Source: Bhargavaea cecembensis (lineage in GTDB: Bacteria; Bacillota; Bacilli; Bacillales_A; Planococcaceae). Taken from it: a stretch of DNA of 53,443 nt. The notes under the pieces are model-generated. The model ran no database searches and had not been told where the DNA came from. It saw nothing but the letters and a program-made list of their open reading frames with translations. The stretch spans positions 261,762-315,204 of the forward strand of contig NZ_LN651371.1 in the NCBI RefSeq assembly GCF_000826125.2, read 5' to 3'. Positions within the stretch are counted from its first letter, which is position 1. Each line of letters starts with the position of its first letter. The translations under genes were made by a program, and so were the position numbers. Positions 40,568 through 48,334 of the stretch are shown piece after piece.

Positions 40568-40592
40568 GACCCCCGAGCTGTTCGTCCGGGGG
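40568..40592 (-). terminator. Terminator-like hairpin after rlmCD
   Basis: CCCCCGGA...(C)TCGGGGG on the reverse strand with a seven-base loop, followed by TCTTTGTG, so the T run is weak. Confidence 0.6.
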
Positions 40593-40612
40593 CATAGAAT
40601 TCATTTCACTAT

Positions 40613-41977
40613 TCACTTCAATTCTACCAACGCAACGGCTTCTACATGACTCGACTGCGGGAACATATCCACCGGCTGAACTTCTTTCGTCTTATATCCT
40701 CCGTCTTCCAGAATCCTCAGGTCGCGTGCCAAGGTCGCCGGGTTGCAGCTGACGTAGACGATGCGTTTCGGGCGGTGTTCGAGGATGGTACGGAGCAAGT
40801 GCTCGTCGCAGCCTTTTCTCGGCGGGTCGACGACGAGGACGTCGAATCGCTTGCCGTCTTTGTACCAGCGCGGGATGACGTCTTCGGCGGCACCGGCTTC
40901 AAAGTGGGTGTTCGTGAAGCCGTTAAGTTCGGCGTTGCGTTTCGCGTCCTCGATCGCCTGCGGGACGATTTCGACCCCGTACACTTCCTTCGCTTTTTTC
41001 GCGAGGAAGAGGGAGATCGTACCGATGCCGCAGTAGGCGTCGATGACGGACTCGTCGCCGGTGAGGCCGGCGTACTCGAGCGCCTGGGAATACAGCACTT
41101 CCGTCTGGTCCGGGTTGATCTGGTAAAACGAACGGGCGGAGATTTCGAACCGGACGCCGCCGATTTCGTCGGTGATCACTTCCGGGCCGAAAAGCGGAAT
41201 TGTTTCGTCTCCCATGATGACGTTCGTTTTCCGGTCGTTGACATTCTGGATGATCGACGTGACGTCCGGGAGTACGCCCCGGATGAGTTCGACGGCGGCG
41301 TCTTTCTGCGGGAACTTGCGCTTACGCGTGACGAGGACGACCATCGTCTCGCCGGTCGCCTTCCCTTTGCGGATGACGACGTGTCGCAGGAAGCCTTTAT
41401 CTTTATGTTCGTCATACGCCTTGAGGCCGAGCTTATGGAGGCCGTGCTTGATCGCGCGCATGACGACGTCGGCCTCGGTCGACTGGATGAGGCACGTCTC
41501 GGTGTCCATGATCGAGTGCGTCCTGCTCCGGAAGAATCCGGCGACGACTTGGCCGTCACGCTCGGCGAACGGGATTTGTGATTTATTGCGGTAGCGCCAC
41601 GGGTGTTCCATCCCTTTCACCGGGTGGACCGGTACGTCCGGAAGTTTGGCGATCCGGTCCATCACCTCGCGGACCATCTTGCGCTTGCGCTCGAGCTGAC
41701 CTTCATACGACAAGTGCTGGATCTGGCAGCCGCCGCATTCCGGGAATACGGGACACGGCGGCTCGACGCGGTCTTCGGATGCTTCGATGATGTTCAGGAG
41801 CATGCCGAATCCGTATTTCTTGAGTGTTTTCGTCACTTTGAATTCGACGGTCTCCCCCGGCAGGGCGCCGGGAATGAAGAGCGGGTAGCCGCCGACTTTC
41901 GCGACGCCCGCCCCGTCGTGCGTGAGGTCGGTGATTTCGGCGGTGAGCCGGTCGTTCTGCTGGACTGCGTAGGACAT
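40613..41977 (-). CDS. rlmCD: 23S rRNA (uracil-C5)-methyltransferase RlmCD
   Basis: A 454-residue RlmD/TrmA-family methyltransferase. The TRAM domain (about 1-60: LTAEITDLTHDGAGVAKVGG) binds RNA. A 4Fe-4S type cluster is suggested by CPVFPECGGCQIQHL (Cys spaced as in RumA). The SAM domain has VIDAYCGIGTISLFLAKKA, DPPRKGCDEHLL and the catalytic Cys in VSCNPATLARDL. In B. subtilis the YefA protein methylates U747 and U1939. The start is set at ATG 41977 with GGAGGA eight bases upstream. The frame stays open for 168 more codons only because it runs into the repeat array. It follows dgkB in B. subtilis; here an 8-kb insert lies between them. Confidence 0.93.
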   Translation of the reverse strand: MSYAVQQNDRLTAEITDLTHDGAGVAKVGGYPLFIPGALPGETVEFKVTKTLKKYGFGMLLNIIEASEDRVEPPCPVFPECGGCQIQHLSYEGQLERKRKMVREVMDRIAKLPDVPVHPVKGMEHPWRYRNKSQIPFAERDGQVVAGFFRSRTHSIMDTETCLIQSTEADVVMRAIKHGLHKLGLKAYDEHKDKGFLRHVVIRKGKATGETMVVLVTRKRKFPQKDAAVELIRGVLPDVTSIIQNVNDRKTNVIMGDETIPLFGPEVITDEIGGVRFEISARSFYQINPDQTEVLYSQALEYAGLTGDESVIDAYCGIGTISLFLAKKAKEVYGVEIVPQAIEDAKRNAELNGFTNTHFEAGAAEDVIPRWYKDGKRFDVLVVDPPRKGCDEHLLRTILEHRPKRIVYVSCNPATLARDLRILEDGGYKTKEVQPVDMFPQSSHVEAVALVELK

Positions 41978-42086
41978 GGATGAGTTCCTCCGATACATGG
42001 CTGTTGGCTTCATTTTACCAGAAATGACGCGGAATGAAGAGCGGGGGGACGATATGAATCGTCTCGCCGGGCATGACCCGTTCTCC

Positions 42087-42479
42087 GAGTAGATAGAATC
42101 GTCCCTTGAATAGATAGAATCCGGGTCCGAATAGATAGAATCGCCCCTTGAATAGATAGAATCCCGGTCTGAGTAGATAGAACCCTCCCCCAACCAGATA
42201 GAACCCTCCCCAAATAGATCGGATCCGATGCAAATAGATAGAATCCGGGTCCGAATAGATAGAATCGCCCCCTGAATAGATAGAATCCGGGTCCGAATAG
42301 ATAGAACCCTCCCCCAACCAGATAGAACCCTCCCCAAATAGACCGGATCCGATGCAAATAGATAGAATCCGGGTCCGAATAGATAGAATCGCCCCTTGAA
42401 TAGATAGAATCCCGGTCTGAGTAGATAGAACCCTCCCCCAACCAGATAGAACCCTCCCCAAATAGACCGGATCCGATGC
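42087..42479. repeat. Large 21-bp array with 124-bp higher-order repeat (array G)
   Basis: Nineteen units of 20-21 bases. The word is GAATAGATAGAATC (with AACCAGATAGAACC and AAATAGACCGGATC variants) and the remaining seven bases vary (CGGGTCC, GCCCCTT, CCGGTCT). Units 2-7, 8-13 and 14-19 form three near-identical blocks of 124 bases at 42108-42231, 42232-42355 and 42356-42479. Because 124 is not a multiple of three, the reading frame shifts with each block, and all three reverse frames are open. The array sits between the cydS terminator-like hairpin and rlmCD. Confidence 0.95.
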
Positions 42480-42489
42480 AATCGGCACA

Positions 42490-42524
42490 GAACCGCCCCG
42501 ATGCATGTCGCACCGGGGCGGTTC
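42490..42524 (-). terminator. Hairpin after cydS
   Basis: GAACCGCCCCG/CGGGGCGGTTC perfect 11-base stem with a 13-base loop. The reverse-strand side lacks a T run, so termination may be partial. Confidence 0.6.
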
Positions 42525-42533
42525 TCTTTGCTT

Positions 42534-42659
42534 TTATTTTTTCTTCCGTTCCTTCGGTCCTTTTGTCACCGCGCCGTCGAATGGGGCCACGGCGAAGGCG
42601 GCGATGATGGCTCCGATGAGGACGATGAACGGGGCGTAGAAGATGAGAAAGTCGTTCAT
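42534..42659 (-). CDS. cydS: Cytochrome bd oxidase small subunit CydS
   Basis: A 41-residue single-helix protein. It starts MNDFLIFYAPFIVLIGAII and continues AAFAVAPFDGAV before a lysine-rich tail. It matches the CydS family described for Geobacillus bd oxidase, where the peptide packs on the haem-rich side of CydA. An AAAGGAGG site lies about eight bases upstream. It follows cydB by 37 bases, so it is the last gene of the operon. Confidence 0.85.
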   Translation of the reverse strand: MNDFLIFYAPFIVLIGAIIAAFAVAPFDGAVTKGPKERKKK

Positions 42660-42696
42660 GGCGGTTCCTCCTTTTCGCCGGTCAGGCGTGTTCGTC

Positions 42697-43710
42697 TTAT
42701 TTCCGGCCTTTTACGTAGTCCTTGTCGAACAGGAACATGCGGAGCAGCAGGTAGAGCGACGGGACGAGCAAGAGCAGCCCGAGGATGAAGGCGACGACGA
42801 GCGCGGTCGCCATGGCTTGGTTCGTGAATCCGTCGTAGAGCGTGAGATGCGGGTACAGCAGGTACGGATAGTGCGAGATGCCGTAGCCGTAGAAGGCGAG
42901 CGCGAATTGGCCGAACAGGAGCCAGAAGGCGAGTCCGTAGTTGCGCCGCTTCCAGAGAAGCCACACCGTTCCGAGGAACAGGAGGCCCGACAAGGCGAAC
43001 ATCCACCAGAAGTCGAGCAGGCGGTCATAGTGTTCCGGGTTGTGCGCCCGGAGCTCCCAGATGATGCCGCCTGCCGTGATGATCGTCGGCAGCGACCAGA
43101 TGAGCGCATACTTGCGCAGCAGCTCGGTCGCATCGGGATCCTTCGCCTTGTTGGCATACCAGGTGAGGAATACGGCCGAGATGTAGAGCAGCGCTGCGAC
43201 GCTCAGAACGACGATCGACCACGTGAGCGGGCTCAGGAACAGTGCCTTGTAATCGAGCACCGGGTTGCCGTCGATCATGTCGATGAAGCCGCCTTCTGAA
43301 ATCGTGAGCACGATCGAGAGCGAAGCGGGCAGGATCAGGCCGGCTGCGCCGTAGACGAATGAATAGCCTTTGTGTCCACGGGCACCATAAGTCTCAAATG
43401 CATAGTACGACCCGCGGATCGCGAGCAGGATGATCGCAAAGCTGACCGGGACGAGCAGCGTCGTTCCATAGTAGAACGCCGTCGACGGGAAAAAGCCGAT
43501 CATGCCGACGAAGAAGAACACGAGGAACACGTTCGTCACTTCCCAGACCGGGGACAAGTAGCGCTGGATGACGTTCGTCAGGATGCGTTCTTTCCCCGTG
43601 AGCAGGCTGTACGCGTTGAAGAATCCGGCTCCGAAGTCGATCGAAGCGATGATCAGATAGCCGAACAGGAAAGTCCACAGCACGGATATACCGAGAATTT
43701 CAAGGGTCAT
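42697..43710 (-). CDS. cydB: Cytochrome bd ubiquinol/menaquinol oxidase subunit II
   Basis: A 337-residue membrane protein with about nine hydrophobic segments, subunit II of cytochrome bd. The start MTLEILGISVLWTFLFGYLI and SIDFGAGFFNAYSLL, PVWEVTNVFLVFFFVG and the Phe/Trp-rich later helices are typical. It stabilises subunit I and does not itself bind all haems. It overlaps cydA by four bases (ATGA). The short C-terminus RMFLFDKDYVKGRK is basic. Confidence 0.92.
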   Translation of the reverse strand: MTLEILGISVLWTFLFGYLIIASIDFGAGFFNAYSLLTGKERILTNVIQRYLSPVWEVTNVFLVFFFVGMIGFFPSTAFYYGTTLLVPVSFAIILLAIRGSYYAFETYGARGHKGYSFVYGAAGLILPASLSIVLTISEGGFIDMIDGNPVLDYKALFLSPLTWSIVVLSVAALLYISAVFLTWYANKAKDPDATELLRKYALIWSLPTIITAGGIIWELRAHNPEHYDRLLDFWWMFALSGLLFLGTVWLLWKRRNYGLAFWLLFGQFALAFYGYGISHYPYLLYPHLTLYDGFTNQAMATALVVAFILGLLLLVPSLYLLLRMFLFDKDYVKGRK

Positions 43711-45074
43711 GACGTTTCTCCCCCTTTCGCTTTCTCCTCCGCGATGCGCTCGGCCTCACGGTCCGCAATTTCCTGTTCCACCGGATTCCTGCGGAACATG
43801 CGCCGGAGAACGACGACGCTGCCGACCCCGAGCACGAGATACAACAGGGCGAACAGGTAAAGCATCAGATCGACGTGCGCGCTTGAGGTCGCGGCGTCCG
43901 GTGTTTTCATGATGCCCCGGAGAACCCAAGGCTGTCGGCCGACTTCCGCATACCACCAGCCGGCCTCCATGGCGATGACCGAGAGCGGTCCACCCGCCAC
44001 GACGACCCAGCGGAACCAGCGGGAGCGGATGAACGCCCAGCCGAGCCGGCTGCCGAGCCAGTACAGGCCCGAAACGGCGATCATGAGCATCCCGATCGAG
44101 ACCATCGTATCAAACAGATAGTGGATATAAAGCGGCGGAATTTCATCTTCCGGGAACTCATTCAGGCCCGTCACTTCCGCCATCGGATTGGAGTGCGCCA
44201 GGATGCTGAGGGCGAACGGGATCTTGATGGCGTATTTCACTTCTTCGCCGTCGAGCACGCCGTACAGCATGAGCGGCGCCTCGCCCTCCGTTTCAAAATG
44301 CCATTCGGCGGCAGCAAGTTTCTCCGGCTGGTATTCGGCAAGGTATTTCCCCGAAAGGTCGCCGATGAGCAGCGCGCCGAGCGAGAAGACGAGGCCGAGT
44401 TTCACGGTCAGATGGAGCGCCTTCTTGTGATAAATATGGTCGGATCCTTTCAGCAGCCGGAATGCGGCGATCGCGGCAAGGATGAAAGCCGAAGTCATGT
44501 ATGCCGTCACGACGACATGCGCCACTTTCGTCGGCATGGCCGGGTTGAACATCGCGAGGATCGGCTGGATATTGACGAGTTTCCCGTCCACGATGTCAAA
44601 GCCCTGCGGCGCGTTCATGAAGGCGTTCACGATTGTGATGAATACGGCCGAAAACGAGGCGCCGAGTGCAACCGGAACGAGCAGCAGCAGGTGTTTTTTC
44701 TGGTTGTCGAAACGATCCCACGTGTAAAGGTAGATCCCGAGGAAGATCGCTTCAAAGAAGAAGGCGAATGTTTCCATGAAGAGCGGCAGGGCGATCACCT
44801 GTCCGGCAAGCTCCATGAAGTTCGGCCAGAGGAGCGAAAGCTGCAGACCGATGGCGGTCCCGGTTACGACCCCGACCGCCACGGTAATGACAAACCCTCG
44901 CGCCCAACGCCGCGCGAGAAGGATGTAATGTTCATCATTCTTTTTGATGCCCACCCACTGGGCGATCATGATCATAAGCGGGACGCCGACGCCGATTGTG
45001 GCATAGATGATATGGAAGCTCAGCGTCAGTTCGGTGAGTGCCCGCGAGAAAAACACGGCTTCTTCATTTCCCAT
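43707..45074 (-). CDS. cydA: Cytochrome bd menaquinol oxidase subunit I
   Basis: A 455-residue subunit I, which oxidises quinol and reduces oxygen to water. His21 (SFHIIYATIG) binds haem b595/d-side haem in the family, and the quinol-binding GRQPW motif lies in EVGRQPWVLRGIMKT. The Q-loop is short, the cyanide-insensitive-type (CIO) feature of Gram-positive enzymes. The start at 45074 has AAGGAGG upstream. An inverted repeat (45099-45129) lies in its leader. High-affinity oxidase activity suits low oxygen. Confidence 0.93.
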   Translation of the reverse strand: MGNEEAVFFSRALTELTLSFHIIYATIGVGVPLMIMIAQWVGIKKNDEHYILLARRWARGFVITVAVGVVTGTAIGLQLSLLWPNFMELAGQVIALPLFMETFAFFFEAIFLGIYLYTWDRFDNQKKHLLLLVPVALGASFSAVFITIVNAFMNAPQGFDIVDGKLVNIQPILAMFNPAMPTKVAHVVVTAYMTSAFILAAIAAFRLLKGSDHIYHKKALHLTVKLGLVFSLGALLIGDLSGKYLAEYQPEKLAAAEWHFETEGEAPLMLYGVLDGEEVKYAIKIPFALSILAHSNPMAEVTGLNEFPEDEIPPLYIHYLFDTMVSIGMLMIAVSGLYWLGSRLGWAFIRSRWFRWVVVAGGPLSVIAMEAGWWYAEVGRQPWVLRGIMKTPDAATSSAHVDLMLYLFALLYLVLGVGSVVVLRRMFRRNPVEQEIADREAERIAEEKAKGGETS

Positions 45075-45098
45075 GCAGTTTTCCCTCCTTGGTGGAAC

Positions 45099-45129
45099 GC
45101 ATGTGAGATCAAATAGTTTTCCCACATGC
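45099..45129. promoter_or_regulatory. Inverted repeat upstream of cydA
   Basis: GCATGTG (45099-45105) and CACATGC (45123-45129), 17 bases apart, about 25-55 bases before cydA. It is not a Rex site by sequence. Role unknown; it may be an operator or an mRNA hairpin. Confidence 0.4.
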
Positions 45130-45192
45130 TAAAACGGGTATATATCTTGGCAGTCCGGATCATCGACGTTTGATGATTCGCGGGAATTTGGC

Positions 45193-45288
45193 TCAGCCGC
45201 CGAAAATCCTGCCCGCAATCGCAATCAGCATAATCGCCGCGACGATGAAGGCGAGCCACATGAGCCATCGTTCCTGTTTTTTATACAT
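45193..45288 (-). CDS. Small membrane protein (31 residues)
   Basis: The frame starts with ATG at 45288 after AGGGGGAG. The peptide is short and hydrophobic: a basic start MYKKQERW and one helix LMWLAFIVAAIMLIAIAG. No family is recognised. It lies upstream of cydA on the same strand, which makes a link to the oxidase possible but unproven. CydX-type subunits look different. Confidence 0.55.
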   Translation of the reverse strand: MYKKQERWLMWLAFIVAAIMLIAIAGRIFGG

Positions 45289-45416
45289 CGGCGCTCCCCC
45301 TTGTCTCTTTATATCATACCCCCTGAACGGCATCTGTAACGCCGGAATCATGACGGATCCGTGGAGAGGGAATGACAAATCGGTGGATGTCCAGTGACGA
45401 AATGATGACAATGGCA

Positions 45417-45445
45417 TTGCGAATGTTCCGAGCATTTGGTATAAT
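45417..45445 (+). promoter_or_regulatory. Sigma-A promoter of the Nudix gene
   Basis: TTGCGA (45417-45422), 17-base spacer, perfect TATAAT (45440-45445), followed by an AGGAGGT site. Confidence 0.8.
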
Positions 45446-45476
45446 GAAGGAATCAACTTAACAGGAGGTGCCGGCC

Positions 45477-45905
45477 ATGGAACTAAGAAGAAGAGTACTG
45501 GCATATGTCACACGCGGAGAAGGGCCGGACCAGCAGCTGCTCGTCTATACCGAGCGAGACCATCCCGAAGCTGGAGCACAGGTGCCCGGCGGGACGATCG
45601 ACCGAGGGGAACTGCTGATGGACGCCCTTTACCGGGAAATCGAAGAGGAAACTGGCATTTCTAAAAATGACCTGGTCCTCGTCGGCAAACTTGCAAAGAA
45701 TACATTTTTCCCCCGACACCGGGACCGTAAATACGAGCGCAATATATTCCAGCTGGAATACACCGGACAAGGACCGGAAGAGTGGGAGCATACCGTGACC
45801 GGAAACGGCAAAGACCGCGGCAATGTGCTCCGGCTTCACTGGGTACCGGTCGACCATGTTCCCGAACTTGCCGGGAAACAAGACATGGCGCTCGATGCGC
45901 TTTGA
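45477..45905 (+). CDS. Nudix hydrolase
   Basis: A 142-residue Nudix enzyme. The Nudix box starts GGTIDRGELLMDALYREI and ends EEETGI, matching the GX5EX7REUXEEXGU pattern. These enzymes cleave nucleoside diphosphate-linked compounds such as oxidised nucleotides, ADP-sugars or dinucleotide polyphosphates with Mg2+. Substrate is unknown. The ATG at 45477 has AGGAGGTG upstream and a strong promoter. It converges with the first cytochrome gene and shares its terminator. Confidence 0.9.
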   Translation: MELRRRVLAYVTRGEGPDQQLLVYTERDHPEAGAQVPGGTIDRGELLMDALYREIEEETGISKNDLVLVGKLAKNTFFPRHRDRKYERNIFQLEYTGQGPEEWEHTVTGNGKDRGNVLRLHWVPVDHVPELAGKQDMALDAL

Positions 45906-45911
45906 TCGGAA

Positions 45912-45944
45912 ACGGGCCGCGATCTGAGATCGCGGCCCGTTTTC
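45912..45944. terminator. Terminator between the Nudix and cytochrome genes
   Basis: ACGGGCCGCGATCT/AGATCGCGGCCCGT 14-base stem with a one-base loop region, then TTTTC; usable by both convergent genes. Confidence 0.9.
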
Positions 45945-45949
45945 TTGTT

Positions 45950-46942
45950 TCATTTGTCTTTTGTGACGATTTCTTCCCATGTAATGTCGCCATTCTTTAG
46001 CTGTTCCCGCTTCTCCTTATCGATGAGATCGTTCGGCCGGCCGCCTTTTGGCCAGTCATCACGGTGCCCGTCGAACTCCGGACGTTCCTGCATGAGGAGA
46101 AATGCGGCGAGGTCGCTGGCATCCTGCTCCGTCAGGGAACCGGGGTCCGTCTTCGGCATGAAATCGTGTATGAATCCCGCCATTTTGTCGTGGCGCGACA
46201 ATCCCGCACCATCGTTGAATGATTCATCCCCCCACAGGGCCGGCCCTGAAATTTCCCCTGTGCCGCTTCCGTCTACTGCATGACAGGCGATGCAGGCTTG
46301 CTGGAACAGTTGCTCACCGGCATCGGCATCCGGGACCGGTACATCCTCCATGGCAACAGGATCCTTCCAATCGAGCTCCGAGCGCTCGGGAATCCCTTCC
46401 GAGATGTAAGACATATAGGCCACGATCGCTTCGAGATCCGCGTCTCCGGCTTCGAACTCCTCGCCGTCCATGCTACGGACCATGCAGCCGTTGATGCGGT
46501 CCTCGATCGTCATGACCGCATCGGCCCGCTCATTGTACTGCGGATAGGAGATCGTTGATCCGACAAGCGACATCGAACTTTCTTCTAGGCCTGCGCCGGC
46601 ATGGCAGCTGGCGCAGCTGAGGCCGTTCACTTTTTGCTCACCTTCTTCGGCAGAAGAGGCTTCTTTCCGCAATTCCGACGAAGTCATGTTGATGAGATCG
46701 TGGCCGCGCTGGATCGCATTGCCCATCGGCCCGTCCGGGAGCTCATCCATCGACGGCGGATTGAACGATGAGCCTTTCACACCGGATTCTCCGGCTGTTT
46801 CTTCAAGATTGCCGGCAGTCCCCGTCTCTTCCGCCTGCTCGGCCTCCTGCTTGTCCTGCCCGAGACGGATTCCCAGAAAACCGATGGTCGCCAGCGACAC
46901 GACGATCAGGAAGACAAGTGTGATCCCTGTACTTCTCTGCAT
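45950..46942 (-). CDS. Membrane-anchored diheme cytochrome c, TsdA-like (copy 1)
   Basis: A 330-residue diheme cytochrome c. It has an N-terminal membrane anchor (TGITLVFLIVVSLATIGFLG) and an acidic linker. Haem 1 binds at Cys110-x-x-Cys113-His114 (CASCH) and haem 2 at Cys217-x-x-Cys220-His221 (CIACH). A cysteine in DRINGCMVRSMDG (Cys153) sits where thiosulfate dehydrogenase TsdA uses a Cys as axial haem ligand. So it may oxidise thiosulfate to tetrathionate or work in reverse. It is a tandem duplicate of the next gene. Identification as TsdA-like is from motif memory. Confidence 0.8.
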   Translation of the reverse strand: MQRSTGITLVFLIVVSLATIGFLGIRLGQDKQEAEQAEETGTAGNLEETAGESGVKGSSFNPPSMDELPDGPMGNAIQRGHDLINMTSSELRKEASSAEEGEQKVNGLSCASCHAGAGLEESSMSLVGSTISYPQYNERADAVMTIEDRINGCMVRSMDGEEFEAGDADLEAIVAYMSYISEGIPERSELDWKDPVAMEDVPVPDADAGEQLFQQACIACHAVDGSGTGEISGPALWGDESFNDGAGLSRHDKMAGFIHDFMPKTDPGSLTEQDASDLAAFLLMQERPEFDGHRDDWPKGGRPNDLIDKEKREQLKNGDITWEEIVTKDK

Positions 46943-47004
46943 CACTATCTTCCCCTTTCACTAGATCAGTCCATCCCACTTCTACCCTACTTGAAAAATT
47001 GCAA

Positions 47005-47040
47005 AACAAAAGGCAGACCGCGTTCAGCCGCAGCCTGCCT
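47005..47040 (-). terminator. Intrinsic terminator between the two cytochrome genes
   Basis: AGGCAG...CTGCCT stem with inner CTGCGG/CCGCG pairing, then TTTTGTTTTG on the reverse strand, about five bases after the second gene's stop. Confidence 0.65.
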
Positions 47041-47045
47041 CTTGG

Positions 47046-48029
47046 TTATTTCTCAACCGGCTTCAATACTTCCTCCCAGTCGATCGTGCCATTTTGGATC
47101 TGTTCTCGGCGCTCTTTTGTGATGATGTCATTCGGCCGCCCGCCGTTCGGCCAGTCTTTGTCATGGCCTTTCCACTCCGGACGATCATGCATGAGCACAT
47201 AGGCAGCCAGGTCCGCGGCCTCCTGATCGGACAACGTGCCTTCCCCGCCCTTTGGCATATTGTTCTGGAGGTATCCGGCCATTTTCGTGATCCGGCCCAT
47301 GCCCGCTCCGTCGTTGAACGAGTCTTCTCCCCAGAGCGCCGGCCCCGAATTCGAACCAATTCCAGACCCGTCCTCTGCATGGCAGGCAATGCAGGACTGT
47401 TTATAAAGCGATTCGCCGTCCTCCACGTTCGGCACCGGCATATCATCCATGCTGTTCGTATGGCGCCACGGCATTTCGGCCCCGACCGGCACTCCTTCGG
47501 AAATATACTTGAAGTAAGCGACCATCGCATCAAGATCCTCGTCATCATCGGCGAACTTTTCACCGTCCATGCTGCGGACCATGCAGCCGTTGATGCGCTC
47601 TTCTATCGTGACGATCTGCCCCGACCGGCCGATGTACATCGGATAGGCGGCCGTCATCCCGACGAGCGACGATGAATCTTTTTCAAGTCCTGCTCCGGCG
47701 TGGCAGCTTGTACAGCTTAGCCCGTTCACCCGCTCACGGCCGTCTTCGGCAGTCGCGGCTTCGCTCCAGAGCACCTCGGACGTGTTATTCACCAGATCAA
47801 ACCCCCGTTTGATCGCTTCACCTTCAGGACCCTCCGGCACATCGTCCATCGAAGGCGGGTTATAGGCGAGCTCGCCGTCAATCCCCGGATCTTCCGACGT
47901 TTCGGTTTCCAGAGCGGAGTCCTTGCCGGCAGCCGACATCTCTGCAGACAGCCGGAATCCGAGAAAGCCGATGACGAGCAACGCCCCCAGGAACAGGGCC
48001 CCCAGTGTCAATCCCGTCGATCTCTTCAT
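47046..48029 (-). CDS. Membrane-anchored diheme cytochrome c, TsdA-like (copy 2)
   Basis: A 327-residue paralogue of the previous gene with the same plan: membrane anchor (LTLGALFLGALLVIGFLGF), acidic linker, haem 1 motif CTSCH (Cys106, Cys109, His110), Cys149 in EERINGCMVRSMDG, and haem 2 motif CIACH (Cys213, Cys216, His217). The copies differ most in the linkers, so the duplication is not recent. The two may form a heterodimer or act with different partners. A CRP/FNR-type palindrome lies about 180 bases upstream. Confidence 0.8.
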   Translation of the reverse strand: MKRSTGLTLGALFLGALLVIGFLGFRLSAEMSAAGKDSALETETSEDPGIDGELAYNPPSMDDVPEGPEGEAIKRGFDLVNNTSEVLWSEAATAEDGRERVNGLSCTSCHAGAGLEKDSSSLVGMTAAYPMYIGRSGQIVTIEERINGCMVRSMDGEKFADDDEDLDAMVAYFKYISEGVPVGAEMPWRHTNSMDDMPVPNVEDGESLYKQSCIACHAEDGSGIGSNSGPALWGEDSFNDGAGMGRITKMAGYLQNNMPKGGEGTLSDQEAADLAAYVLMHDRPEWKGHDKDWPNGGRPNDIITKERREQIQNGTIDWEEVLKPVEK

Positions 48030-48210
48030 CACGTTCCTCTCCTCTCAATCTTTGTCTGTCTTTAACCTACAGGAAATCCGCTCCTCGTGCGTTGACAATC
48101 CGGTGAGCATTCTGGCGAAAAAACGAAAATGGGATAAACAGACAAACCGCATGGGGCCGGCTTTCTCCGACGACCGGCCGTCCGGATCGCCATAACGGCT
48201 GAGGCGTTGC

Positions 48211-48226
48211 AGTGAGTTTTATCACA
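48211..48226. promoter_or_regulatory. FNR/ArcR-type box candidate
   Basis: AGTGAGTTTTATCACA: GTGA, six bases, TCAC, close to the TGTGA-N6-TCACA consensus of Bacillus Fnr. It is upstream of the tandem cytochrome genes. The spacing to a promoter is not clear. The rest of 48030-48334 shows nothing else. Confidence 0.4.
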
Positions 48227-48302
48227 CTCCTGTTTCTTTCATTGCCAAGAGACTCAATTCGACACAATCGTACGATCCGCTTCCCGCTCTTCCACCCAAC
48301 AA

Positions 48303-48326
48303 AAAACGCCCCCAATCGGGAGCGTA
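48303..48326 (-). terminator. Intrinsic terminator of dgkB
   Basis: ACGCTCCCGATTGGGGGCGT hairpin on the reverse strand followed by TTTTT. Confidence 0.75.
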
Positions 48327-48334
48327 TCCAGCCT

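Noticed and set aside
40613-42481. RlmCD with a 168-residue repeat-rich N-terminal extension
   Set aside because: The extension is array sequence. The TRAM domain starts right after ATG 41977, which has a good ribosome site.
42010-42513. Three overlapping reverse-strand open frames full of heptapeptide repeats
   Set aside because: They come from a 20-21 bp array whose 124-bp blocks shift frame. All frames look alike and none has a ribosome site.
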